A DNA stretch of 12,489 nt from JBFHES01 sp041584015 (lineage in GTDB: Bacteria; Bacteroidota; Bacteroidia; Bacteroidales; M50B96): the NCBI GenBank assembly GCA_041584015.1, contig JBFHES010000131.1, positions 1 to 12,489 of the forward strand, read 5' to 3'. How positions within the stretch are numbered: position 1 is the first letter of the stretch; each line of letters starts with the position of its first letter. The notes below the pieces were generated by a model that saw only the letters and a program-made list of their open reading frames with translations, was not told where the DNA came from and ran no database searches. Positions 1-7,409 of the stretch are shown here, piece after piece. The position numbers and the translations under genes are program-made.

Positions 1-369
1 ATTCCTTATTTATGGGTTACCTTTGTTAAACAGCTAATTTAAACAGAGCAAGCAGTCTTTATTCAATGTCAATCAAGCAGCAAACCGTTTCGTCAAAAAA
101 CTCACCTTCAGAAATAGGTTAGTCCGTCACAAACGAAGTTTGACTTTTATTTTATTAAACAGGACATCAGAATTACGGACATAAAGTATCGACTCAATGT
201 TTAAACAAACCTTAATTACGATAAACAATATTTTAAAGATCCATGAAGGGACTTTAGTTCCTATACTTTAACAATGGGGATAAACATTAGTGACCAATGT
301 TTATCAAAGGCCGGTTTTACGCCTTTATTTTCAGAGCCGACATTCGGGGGGACGTCGGCTCCTTTATGT
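1..369 (+). other. Non-coding stretch with serial hairpins; possible small RNA or 3' UTR
   Basis: No convincing protein gene is visible; the in-frame stretches I can read are 18, 24 and 35 codons (66-122, 197-271, 274-382) and resemble nothing I know. A perfect Bacteroidota -7 element (TACCTTTG, 18-25) lies at the left edge; its -33 partner would fall outside the window. Three stem-loops follow towards the right: GATAAACATT/AATGTTTATC (279-288 with 296-305, perfect 10 bp), AAAGGC/GCCTTT (306-311 with 321-326) and the terminator stem at 334-361. Weaker pairings are GTCCGT/ACGGAC (122-127 with 175-180) and CAAAC/GTTTG (130-134 with 138-142). TTAAACAG occurs three times (26-33, 39-46, 155-162). 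A plus-strand transcript of roughly 345 nt is possible. It does not show the tmRNA or RNase P RNA signatures I looked for. Equally, it could be the 3' untranslated region of a gene to the left. Confidence 0.4.
18..25 (+). promoter_or_regulatory. Candidate -7 promoter element (TAnnTTTG)
   Basis: TACCTTTG matches all fixed positions of the Bacteroidota -7 consensus TAnnTTTG. The matching -33 TTG would lie left of position 1, so the promoter cannot be confirmed here. If real, transcription would begin near 30-33 and run into the terminator at 334-378. A single eight-base match also occurs by chance in AT-rich DNA. Confidence 0.3.
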
Positions 370-378
370 TTATTTTTT
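334..378 (+). terminator. Rho-independent terminator, plus strand
   Basis: An 8-bp GC-rich stem GAGCCGAC/GTCGGCTC (334-341 with 354-361) encloses a loop that can pair further (343-345 with 350-352). It is followed by a T-rich tail ending in seven T's at 373-379. The tail is on the plus strand, and the reverse direction has no comparable T tract. It therefore terminates a transcript coming from the left, not the histidine kinase mRNA. The T tract overlaps the last codons of the kinase gene on the other strand. Confidence 0.7.
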
Positions 379-1554
379 TAACGCGATTCTAAAAGTTGTA
401 CCGGAAACAGGATCAGAACTTTTTACAAAAATTTTACCATCGTGGTAATTTTCTATAATTCTTTTAGCTAGCGACAAGCCTAAGCCCCAACCTCTGTTTT
501 TGGTTGTATAACCTGGCTGAAAGACTGTCTTATACTTCGATTTGCCAATACCTTTACCAGAGTCTTTTATATCGATAAAAACAACTTGCGTATTATCATG
601 TAAATAAATATCTATATCGCCAGATCCTTCCATTGCATCAAGTGCATTCTTGCATAGGTTCTCAATCACCCACTCAAAAAGTGCCAGGTTTAACGGAAGC
701 AACACCTCATCATCCATGCTAAAATGCAGGTTATAATTTACCTTATCCGAAGTACGACGACGAATGTATTTTATGGAAGAATCCAGGACACTAATTATGT
801 TCTGACGCGTGAGCACAGGAGCCGATCCTATTTTCGAAAATCGTTCAGTAATGGTTTCCAACCTGACAATATCCTTCTCAATTTCTTTAATGATGGAAGG
901 ATCCATTTCTTTCATCTTCATGTACTCAATCCAGGCAATTAATGATGAAATTGGCGTTCCTAATTGATGTGCTGTTTCTTTTGACATTCCAACCCAAACC
1001 TGATTTTGTTCGGCTTTTCGAGAAGAGCTAAACGCATAATAAGAAACCAAAATAAACAAGAAGATAACCGCTAGCTGTGCAAACGGATAGTAGTACAACA
1101 ACCGGAGCAAGACCGAATCCTTGTAGTAGATAAAATGATGTTCTTCGCTAAAATTAATTTCAATCCGCTCATTTTCCGATTTCATAATCTCCAGCTGCTT
1201 ATGCAGGTATTTCATATTTCGCTGATAATCCTCCTTCGAAAGTCTTGATGCATCTCGTATTGATTTCTCAGCATCGAGATTACGAACAAATACAATACTA
1301 TCATTACCATCAACGAGCATTGCCGGAATGGTTGTATTATTAATCATTACACTAGTTATAAAACCTAGTTCTGCATTCGGATCGCTTTGTTCGAACTGGC
1401 GTGTTGCTTCTGCCCAAAGCTCAACGCTTTTGCGCTCTTCTTCGGCAAGTTTATTAACAAGAATATTGGTGTAAAATAAAGAGGTAATACCTATAATTAC
1501 TGCTATTCCAAACAGAATGAGTTTCCACTTTTGCTTCTTGGAGTATATATTCAC
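370..1554 (-). CDS. Membrane-bound sensor histidine kinase, orphan
   Basis: This is an inner-membrane two-component sensor kinase of 394 aa that would autophosphorylate on a histidine and pass the phosphate to a response regulator not encoded here. Two membrane helices (about residues 12-33 and 154-176) bracket a periplasmic sensor of roughly 120 residues with no domain I recognise. There is no HAMP domain: the second helix leads almost directly into the dimerisation helix. The phospho-acceptor is H196 in AHQLGTPISS, a variant of the usual HE(L/F)RTPL box with Gln-Leu-Gly after the histidine. ATP-binding motifs are intact: N box around ENLCKNALDA (298-307), G1 DSGKGIG (331-337), F box VFQPGYTTK (344-352) and G2 GWGLGLSLAKR (355-365). 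The start is GTG at 1554; no in-frame ATG lies between it and the upstream stop. The AsmA-like gene upstream is 135 bp away, so co-transcription is uncertain. Input signal and partner are unknown. Confidence 0.9.
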   Translation of the reverse strand: MNIYSKKQKWKLILFGIAVIIGITSLFYTNILVNKLAEEERKSVELWAEATRQFEQSDPNAELGFITSVMINNTTIPAMLVDGNDSIVFVRNLDAEKSIRDASRLSKEDYQRNMKYLHKQLEIMKSENERIEINFSEEHHFIYYKDSVLLRLLYYYPFAQLAVIFLFILVSYYAFSSSRKAEQNQVWVGMSKETAHQLGTPISSLIAWIEYMKMKEMDPSIIKEIEKDIVRLETITERFSKIGSAPVLTRQNIISVLDSSIKYIRRRTSDKVNYNLHFSMDDEVLLPLNLALFEWVIENLCKNALDAMEGSGDIDIYLHDNTQVVFIDIKDSGKGIGKSKYKTVFQPGYTTKNRGWGLGLSLAKRIIENYHDGKIFVKSSDPVSGTTFRIALKK

Positions 1555-1689
1555 TGTAGTGTCCCGATTTATATTGATGCAAAGTAAATAAAACTCTGCA
1601 ATTTACATTTAATTGTGCTGACTCAGATAAGTACCATTCAATAAACTGAACGAGATTCAATCCCAGCTAAGTCGTTGTTTCAGTTCTAG

Positions 1690-4236
1690 TTATTCCGAAT
1701 CATCGTCTTCGTCGGGTTCGTCTTCGTCCCAGACAATTCTAACTTTTTTCTTTTTAGTGCTTTCTTCTGCAGCTTTTGTTTTTTTAAAGGTAGCCGAATC
1801 TTTCTTGAACATCCCCCATTCCTCGTTCAATATCATTTTCAAATTTTGCTTTTCCTTCTTCATATTTTGTTTGCGCCTATCTCTTAGCGCATCTCTATCG
1901 TACGAGATATGTGAATCATTGGCATCGCCCTCCATTTTCAGAAACAACATTGATTTATTTGCACTTTCATCAAATGGATCGTAATCGGCATTGCTTCTAT
2001 TTTGCTCACGTGCCTTTTTCGATAAAATCTCGGACAACAATAACTCCAACTTGTACGAATAGCTTTCATCAAAACCATGAATTCCTGCTACTTTTAAATT
2101 CAACAGATTAGAATTTATTTGCATTTGCGGGAAGTACACCTTTTCATTTTGCACAACAATATCATTCTCCAGTTTAGAGAACTTCAGATGATCTATTTCC
2201 GACACATCAATAAAAGTAGAAAGCTCGTGCAAGGGTTCAAAATCATACAGTTCTCCATTTACAATTGCAAAGGACGATTCAACATACAGGTTCTTTGATA
2301 TCAGATCGTGGTTCTTGTCGAAATCACATTCAAAGGCAATGGTACCGGTAACATCTCCCATTAAATGATCTGCGGTTAGAAAATCCTGACCAAAGTTTTT
2401 AAACGCATAAAACAGTTCATGAATATCAATATCATCAAGTTGCTGAGACCCTTTTAAGGACAAGGAATAATCCTTATGTTCACTAAGCAACACCGTTCCG
2501 CTTATACTACCATTTAGCGTTTTAGTACCAATCCAATCGGCACTTAGTTGCTTGTTTCGTAGCTTCAGCTTTATCTTATTATTCTTTAGTGCAAGTTGCT
2601 CATAGATAATTTTATCGCTTGCAAAATTAATACTGGCATTAACCTTCTCCGGAAAAATTGAGCTTGAAACTTCGCTGCTTTCATTTGACTCCTTGACAAA
2701 CTCATTCAGATTCAGTTCCTCCATGGTTAAATCGCCTACAACATTTAAACGACCATCATTAAATAAATAATCTTCGAGATTAAGCAACTTACCTGAATAC
2801 TGAAAATTGTTTTGCAACAAACTAAATACGGCATTTTCGGTAGCAAGCTTCTTTCCATCCAATTGCAAAACAGCACTAACCTTATCGATTAGCAAACCAT
2901 CCTTAAACTCCAAATACAGATCGTTAATATCTACTGAGCCTGAATATTGATAATCCTTATTAACACCTGAAACCCGCACATCGCCACTTATTACGCCCCC
3001 ATAATTGCTTAAGCCAGCCTCTTTTAAAAAACCAGAAAAATCAGCAGGCAACGCTTTAAAGGTGGAAACGATTGTTAGGCGCGGTTTCTTTAAGTTGTTT
3101 AGCTCAAGAGATCCTTTAAATGAACTTCCGGCACCAACATTAAACGATAAGTTCTCGAGCTGAAGCATTGAAGAAGTGCTGGTGCGCTTTGGGCCATTCG
3201 TAAAAACGCCATCACACTTTATTGCCTTAAGTTTTAATCCAGTATTACTATCGTTTACTTTTCCTTCTGTTACACCAAACACAACTTTCACCTCAGGATT
3301 TTTGCCATCAGCTATACTTCCCTTAACAGATCCATTGAGATAAAACAAACCTGAACTGCCTATATCCTCAGCCTGCTTCTGCATTTCTTTTGGAAGAACA
3401 GAAATAAACGACTGAATATTGAGGTCATTTCCCTTCACATGAAAATCGATTAAATTATCTACAGCATGATAACTACCCTGTGTAATAAACTCCATGCCAG
3501 CTGTGGCCAACACACCCTCCTTTATGGTAAACAGTTGTTCGTCAACCTGAAAATCGATATTAAACTGCACCGGACGTCTTGCAATAATTGGCTCACCGTT
3601 TACCTCCATGGTACCGACCCATACAACAGCCGCAGCTTTTAAGGCATAGTTCGATTGATTCAGATTTCCAGACAAATGCAGATCATGCACATGTGTATGT
3701 AGTAATAAATCCTGCTTTCTGTTATCATACAGCAGTTCCATATTATGCAAGGTAACTCTGGATAAATCCACCGAAAACTCAGACGCAAGGGTGTCAGACG
3801 TTTCCCAAAACTGGAAATTTGTATGATCGCCCTTATCAGTGAATAATTTTAACTTTCCATCAGACACTTCAAGCCTTCGAAGAAGGAACTCGCCTTGCGC
3901 AACCTTTATTAAATTAAACTCAAGAAAAAGCGATGTAGCCTTTAGCAAGGTGTCGGTATTTGTTCCAAACTGATTTTTAATGATGGTGCGCGACGACTCA
4001 ATACTCACATCGTTTAATACAACCGATGCGTAGGGAAACTTACTCAGCACTGAAAAGTCGATTGAACCTACTGCAATTTCTTCGTCGAACTGTTGATTTA
4101 CAGAAGAGATTACGGCTTGTTTAATTTTATCTTCCCAAACAAAGCCAACAAATAATAAAGTAACTATTAAGAGTACCACAAAGGCTCCGAGCACAATGCC
4201 CCCTATCTTAAGTATTTTAAAACCCTTGCTTTTCAT
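1690..4236 (-). CDS. AsmA-family envelope protein
   Basis: This 848-aa protein belongs to the AsmA/TamB-like superfamily, which forms long beta-groove structures anchored in the inner membrane and spanning the periplasm; members are linked to phospholipid transport and outer-membrane assembly. A single N-terminal helix (about residues 9-33, GGIVLGAFVVLLIVTLLFVG) anchors it. Next comes the characteristic AsmA start, KIKQAVISSVNQQF...VGSIDFSVLSKFPYASVVLNDVSI (about 37-80), then some 680 residues of repeated beta-rich segments. An AsmA C-terminal region (about 600-780, including FLKMEGDANDSHISYD at 765-780) leads into a highly basic helical stretch (779-812). The end is unusual: four consecutive lysines, then VRIVWDEDEPDEDDDSE. 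The ATG at 4236 immediately precedes the anchor helix. A candidate minus-strand -7 element lies about 100 bp upstream. The lipid or partner moved is unknown; TamB is less likely because no beta-barrel partner gene is adjacent. Confidence 0.88.
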   Translation of the reverse strand: MKSKGFKILKIGGIVLGAFVVLLIVTLLFVGFVWEDKIKQAVISSVNQQFDEEIAVGSIDFSVLSKFPYASVVLNDVSIESSRTIIKNQFGTNTDTLLKATSLFLEFNLIKVAQGEFLLRRLEVSDGKLKLFTDKGDHTNFQFWETSDTLASEFSVDLSRVTLHNMELLYDNRKQDLLLHTHVHDLHLSGNLNQSNYALKAAAVVWVGTMEVNGEPIIARRPVQFNIDFQVDEQLFTIKEGVLATAGMEFITQGSYHAVDNLIDFHVKGNDLNIQSFISVLPKEMQKQAEDIGSSGLFYLNGSVKGSIADGKNPEVKVVFGVTEGKVNDSNTGLKLKAIKCDGVFTNGPKRTSTSSMLQLENLSFNVGAGSSFKGSLELNNLKKPRLTIVSTFKALPADFSGFLKEAGLSNYGGVISGDVRVSGVNKDYQYSGSVDINDLYLEFKDGLLIDKVSAVLQLDGKKLATENAVFSLLQNNFQYSGKLLNLEDYLFNDGRLNVVGDLTMEELNLNEFVKESNESSEVSSSIFPEKVNASINFASDKIIYEQLALKNNKIKLKLRNKQLSADWIGTKTLNGSISGTVLLSEHKDYSLSLKGSQQLDDIDIHELFYAFKNFGQDFLTADHLMGDVTGTIAFECDFDKNHDLISKNLYVESSFAIVNGELYDFEPLHELSTFIDVSEIDHLKFSKLENDIVVQNEKVYFPQMQINSNLLNLKVAGIHGFDESYSYKLELLLSEILSKKAREQNRSNADYDPFDESANKSMLFLKMEGDANDSHISYDRDALRDRRKQNMKKEKQNLKMILNEEWGMFKKDSATFKKTKAAEESTKKKKVRIVWDEDEPDEDDDSE

Positions 4237-4261
4237 TAAATCATATTATTTAAACCTTCGT

Positions 4262-4377
4262 CCGGAGATTTTGGCTCCAAACACTGCAGTAAAACGTACA
4301 GCGTTAAACTGACTATTTTACATTTTCTAAACGGATAGCAAAAATAGCTATTGTATAAGATAAAGCATAATCTCCGG
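4262..4377. repeat. Inverted 12-mer flanking the divergent promoter region
   Basis: CCGGAGATTTTG at 4262-4273 and, on the opposite strand, CCGGAGATTATG at 4366-4377 match at 11 of 12 positions, with a perfect 9-bp inverted core (CCGGAGATT/AATCTCCGG). They lie on either side of the segment that must contain both divergent promoters. A perfect palindrome ATAGCTAT (4344-4351) sits between them. The layout would suit paired operators, but no regulator is encoded nearby and a chance inverted repeat cannot be excluded. Confidence 0.4.
4339..4346 (-). promoter_or_regulatory. Candidate -7 element for the AsmA-family gene
   Basis: On the minus strand these bases read TATTTTTG, a full match to TAnnTTTG. 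It would give a 5' leader of roughly 95 nt before the AsmA start codon. I see no clear TTG about 20 bp upstream, so support is weak. Confidence 0.28.
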
Positions 4378-4428
4378 TTCTTTGATTTTGCCTAATATCA
4401 TTGAATGAAAAATCCCTACACTTAGGTA

Positions 4429-4459
4429 TTGCCGAAACCAATCACTTGATCTATTTTTG
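4429..4459 (+). promoter_or_regulatory. Candidate promoter just ahead of the His-rich gene
   Basis: TTG at 4429-4431 and TATTTTTG at 4452-4459 are separated by 20 bp, close to the Bacteroidota -33/-7 arrangement. Transcription would start at about 4463-4467, almost on the ATG at 4467, giving an essentially leaderless mRNA. If used, it rules out the longer reading from TTG 4401. An unseen upstream promoter is equally possible. Confidence 0.3.
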
Positions 4460-4466
4460 TCATCAA

Positions 4467-4832
4467 ATGATATCGCATTTATCAAATATAGTCCGAAGAA
4501 CATTTGTAGCAATTATGCTGCTGTTGATTGCACTCATTACAACGAATAGTGTTTTCAATACGCATGTTCACTTATTACCCGACGGAACATACGAAACACA
4601 TGCGCATCCAATTAATAAAAGCAATAGCGACAGCAATCAAGAGCATGAGCACTCGGCAATTGAAATGATTGCACTAGAATCGCTGGCCTTGTTCACATTT
4701 ACCTTTATTGCCCTTGCCGTGGTAGCTCCTCTTTTAAGAATTACGGCTACCAACATTTATTTAATTGATGCTGTAAAATCGCGATTCATCATTTATTCCG
4801 ATGGACGATCACCGCCTGTGGCTATAGCATAA
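4467..4832 (+). CDS. Small membrane protein with His-rich periplasmic loop; putative metal-uptake accessory
   Basis: From ATG 4467 the product is 121 aa. The frame is open back to TTG 4401 (143 aa), but those 22 extra residues are polar and would push the first helix inward. Arg10-Arg11 precede a membrane helix (about 12-29). A loop follows with paired histidines: HVH (33-35), HAH (45-47) and HEH (60-62), the first two framing LLPDGTYET. A second helix (about 70-90) leads to a positively charged tail ending RSPPVAIA. By the positive-inside rule the histidines face the periplasm. The HxH pairs suggest metal binding. Two helices, a His-rich loop and an R-x-P-P end recall, from memory, the DUF2946 proteins found near proteobacterial copper receptors; this is resemblance, not proven homology. 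The TonB-dependent receptor begins 65 bp downstream with no terminator between, so the two probably form one operon. Exact metal and role are unknown. Confidence 0.72.
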   Translation: MISHLSNIVRRTFVAIMLLLIALITTNSVFNTHVHLLPDGTYETHAHPINKSNSDSNQEHEHSAIEMIALESLALFTFTFIALAVVAPLLRITATNIYLIDAVKSRFIIYSDGRSPPVAIA

Positions 4833-4840
4833 GCCATTAA

Positions 4841-4857
4841 GAGCTGCACCTCAGCTC
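4841..4857 (+). other. Short intercistronic hairpin
   Basis: GAGCTG (4841-4846) and CAGCTC (4852-4857) form a 6-bp stem with a CACCT loop in the 65-bp gap between the His-rich gene and the receptor. No T tract follows, so it is not a terminator. It could protect or separate the two coding regions on the mRNA, or be chance. Confidence 0.25.
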
Positions 4858-4897
4858 ACAGTTATTTACATTACAACACCATCAAACACAAAACAAC

Positions 4898-7270
4898 ATG
4901 CGTAGTAAAATTTTACTTCAGCTATTGGCATTGCTCATGGCAAGCCAGTGCTTTTCACAGGCAAAAAGCTCAGATGCAAACATTGTTGGTCATGTTACCA
5001 GCAACGGCGAACATTTGCCTTATATTAATATTTACATTGAAGGGACCACCATAGGCACCATTACCGACGAGACCGGACATTTTCAATTAATAAATGTCCC
5101 CATTGGCGACTTAAAGGTAACCGCCAGTGCAGTGGGTTTCAAGTCATCATCACAAACCATAATCACCACCAATGGTCAAACAAGTGAACTTAAATTCGAC
5201 ATACTGGAAGATATCCTAGGTGTTGATGAAGTAGTAATTACTGCCGACCGCAATGAACACAAACGAACAGAAGCACCTGTAATTGTAAATACACTTACCT
5301 CAAAACTCTTCACCATCGCACAATCAAACACCGTAAGCGAAAGCTTGAACTATTGCCCCGGATTAAGAATGGAGTCCAACTGCCAAAACTGTGGATTTAG
5401 TCAGGTTCGTATGAACGGACTAGAAGGACCGTATTCCCAGATCCTCATTAATAGCCGTCCTATTTTTAGCGGACTTGCCGGCGTGTATGGTCTAGAACTT
5501 ATTCCATCGAACATGATTGAACGCATTGAAGTCGTTCGCGGGGGAGGATCTGCCTTATTTGGCAGCAACGCCATTGCAGGCACCATTAATCTTATTCTTA
5601 AAGACCCCATAAGAAATGTATACGAACTTGGTATCAACAATGGCGTTACCGGTATTGGGATAAAGGGTTCCGGCAAAATCAGTCAGGACTTTAATGTAAA
5701 CTTCAACACTTCGCTGGTTTCCGATAATAACAAAACAGGAGTTTCTGTTTATGGCTTTCATCGAACCCGCGATCCTTTTGATGTAAGTGGTGATGGCTTT
5801 TCTGAGCTAACGTCGATTTTAAACAATACCTTAGGCACACGTTTGTTCCATCGGTTTGGGCACCGCAGTAAAATCGCCTTAGACTTTTTTAACATTAGTG
5901 AAGCCAGACGCGGCGGAAATAAGTTTGATTACCCGGAACATGAAGCCGACATTGCAGAATCCGTTCAGCACAACATTACATCGGCATCGCTAACTTATGA
6001 TCAGTTCTTCCGGCATACCGATCTTATGTCGATATTCTTCTCTGTTCAAAAAGTCTCGAGAGACTCCTACTACGGCGCACGCCAATCATTAGCAGATTAT
6101 GGTACCACACAGGATCTCACGTATAATACAGGTATTCAATACACCTTTCAGCTTGACAATGCTACTTTAACATTTGGAACAGAGAATCAAGGTTCGTTTC
6201 TTTTTGATGAGAAGTTAGGTTATCAGGACTTGAACAATTACACCGTACACACAGATGGCAGTTTGGAGTTGGTACACACCTCAAACACAACGGTAGCTGA
6301 TCAATCAATGAATACATCCGGAGCCTTTGCCCAATATGATTTCTATGTAAATGAATTGAACATATCCATGGGTGCCCGATTAGACAATTATAGAATTAGC
6401 GACCTGGAGCATGAAGGCGAAACAAAAACAGGAACAGTGCTTAGCCCCAGACTAACGTTGAAATACGATCTTATGCAAAGCTTGCAGGCCAGAATGAGTT
6501 ATTCGCAAGGTTACCGTGCACCACAAATATTCGATGAAGACTTGCATATTGAAACCTCCGGATCACGAAAGGTAATTCACAGAAACGACCCGTCATTAAA
6601 ACAGGAAACCAGTCACAGCTATATGGCCTCACTGGATTTTAACAAGAAAATCGGATCAGTTGGAGTTGGTTTACTGATTGAAGGTTTCTATACCCGATTA
6701 CAAGATGCATTTGCAAACGAATATGGTTTGGCAAACGAAGAGGGAGTTGTGGTATATACCAGAGTTAATGCCACAGGTGGCGCCACGGTAGCTGGAGTTA
6801 ATCTTGAATCGAACATGGTTCTATCAAAAAATGCCGAGCTTATTGCAGGCTTTACATTCCAAAAAAATGAGTTTGATGAAGTCATTGAATTTAACGAAAC
6901 CCGCTTTTTCAGAACACCAAATAATTATGGTTACCTAACCTTCGACTGGGATTTTCACGAAGGTATCTGCTTTTCTTCGACAGGAAGCTATACAGGAACA
7001 ATGCTTAATCCATATTTCGGATTGGCTGCAGACGACCCTGAAATCGGCGAATTACGAGAGAGTTCGTCATTTTTTGATCTTGGCGCTAAACTACAATACG
7101 ACATCGAATTAAAAGGCTCAACGCTACAACTCAGCTGTGGAGTGAAAAACATCTTTAACTCCTATCAAAATGATTTTGATTATGGAGTGGATCGCGACCC
7201 TGGTTATGTCTACGGACCGACCTTACCCCGTACAGTTTATCTAGGTGTAAAATTTGGTAATATCTTATAA
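4898..7270 (+). CDS. TonB-dependent outer-membrane receptor, metal/heme-type
   Basis: This 790-aa receptor would import a scarce ligand across the outer membrane using TonB energy. It has a signal peptide (1-20), a carboxypeptidase-regulatory-like domain (about 28-105), a likely TonB box (EVVITADR, 111-118), a plug (about 123-236) and a 22-strand barrel to the C-terminus. The plug contains QVRMNGLEGPYSQILINSRP and VVRGGGSALFGSNAIAGTIN, the pattern of FepA/BtuB-like receptors rather than SusC. Three plug cysteines (C153, C162, C165, including CQNC) are notable. In the barrel, YRAP (539-542) followed by H550, H561 and NDPSL (563-567) resembles the FRAP/NPNL motif with intervening histidine of heme receptors such as HmuR. 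Similar sequences occur in other siderophore receptors, so heme is a hypothesis. I found no B12-box sequence (GCCACTG) upstream, which argues weakly against cobalamin. It follows the His-rich membrane protein and ends at a strong terminator. Confidence 0.92.
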   Translation: MRSKILLQLLALLMASQCFSQAKSSDANIVGHVTSNGEHLPYINIYIEGTTIGTITDETGHFQLINVPIGDLKVTASAVGFKSSSQTIITTNGQTSELKFDILEDILGVDEVVITADRNEHKRTEAPVIVNTLTSKLFTIAQSNTVSESLNYCPGLRMESNCQNCGFSQVRMNGLEGPYSQILINSRPIFSGLAGVYGLELIPSNMIERIEVVRGGGSALFGSNAIAGTINLILKDPIRNVYELGINNGVTGIGIKGSGKISQDFNVNFNTSLVSDNNKTGVSVYGFHRTRDPFDVSGDGFSELTSILNNTLGTRLFHRFGHRSKIALDFFNISEARRGGNKFDYPEHEADIAESVQHNITSASLTYDQFFRHTDLMSIFFSVQKVSRDSYYGARQSLADYGTTQDLTYNTGIQYTFQLDNATLTFGTENQGSFLFDEKLGYQDLNNYTVHTDGSLELVHTSNTTVADQSMNTSGAFAQYDFYVNELNISMGARLDNYRISDLEHEGETKTGTVLSPRLTLKYDLMQSLQARMSYSQGYRAPQIFDEDLHIETSGSRKVIHRNDPSLKQETSHSYMASLDFNKKIGSVGVGLLIEGFYTRLQDAFANEYGLANEEGVVVYTRVNATGGATVAGVNLESNMVLSKNAELIAGFTFQKNEFDEVIEFNETRFFRTPNNYGYLTFDWDFHEGICFSSTGSYTGTMLNPYFGLAADDPEIGELRESSSFFDLGAKLQYDIELKGSTLQLSCGVKNIFNSYQNDFDYGVDRDPGYVYGPTLPRTVYLGVKFGNIL

Positions 7271-7293
7271 ATCAGATCACATATCACATTTCC

Positions 7294-7331
7294 AGCCCGG
7301 TCATTTATAATGAATGTCCGGGCTTTTAATT
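7294..7331 (+). terminator. Rho-independent terminator after the receptor gene
   Basis: A 12-bp stem with one T:T mismatch pairs 7294-7305 with 7313-7324 (AGCCCGG/CCGGGCT at the base, CATT/AATG near a 7-nt loop). TTTTAATTT follows at 7324-7332. It begins 23 bp after the receptor stop codon and closes the His-rich protein/receptor unit. Confidence 0.85.
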
Positions 7332-7409
7332 TAAACTCCATTCATGACCATAAACATCACTCAATATTTGACGGCAACCCTTGCAATACGGCAAGTTCAG
7401 AAAACCCTG

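Noticed and set aside
1454..1660. Minus-strand frame of 68 codons across the kinase start
   Set aside because: It overlaps the first 100 bases of the kinase in another frame and resembles nothing. The kinase GTG start with its membrane helix immediately after is the better explanation.
4237..4400. Cobalamin or other metabolite riboswitch upstream of the receptor unit
   Set aside because: No B12-box-type sequence or other riboswitch core was found; only the inverted 12-mer and promoter-like elements are visible.
4401..4466. Longer version of the His-rich protein from TTG 4401
   Set aside because: The extra 22 residues are not signal-like. TTG is a rare start, and ATG 4467 gives Arg-Arg directly before the first helix. 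A candidate promoter also lies inside this stretch.
4898..4960. Cys18 of the first receptor as a lipoprotein lipobox
   Set aside because: The residue before the cysteine is Gln (ASQC), which is not accepted by lipoprotein signal peptidase; a normal signal peptide fits better.
7371..7395. ACGGCAA direct repeat and small CTTGC/GCAAG hairpin
   Set aside because: Seven-base repeat and five-base stem only; too short to separate from chance and not placed at a promoter.
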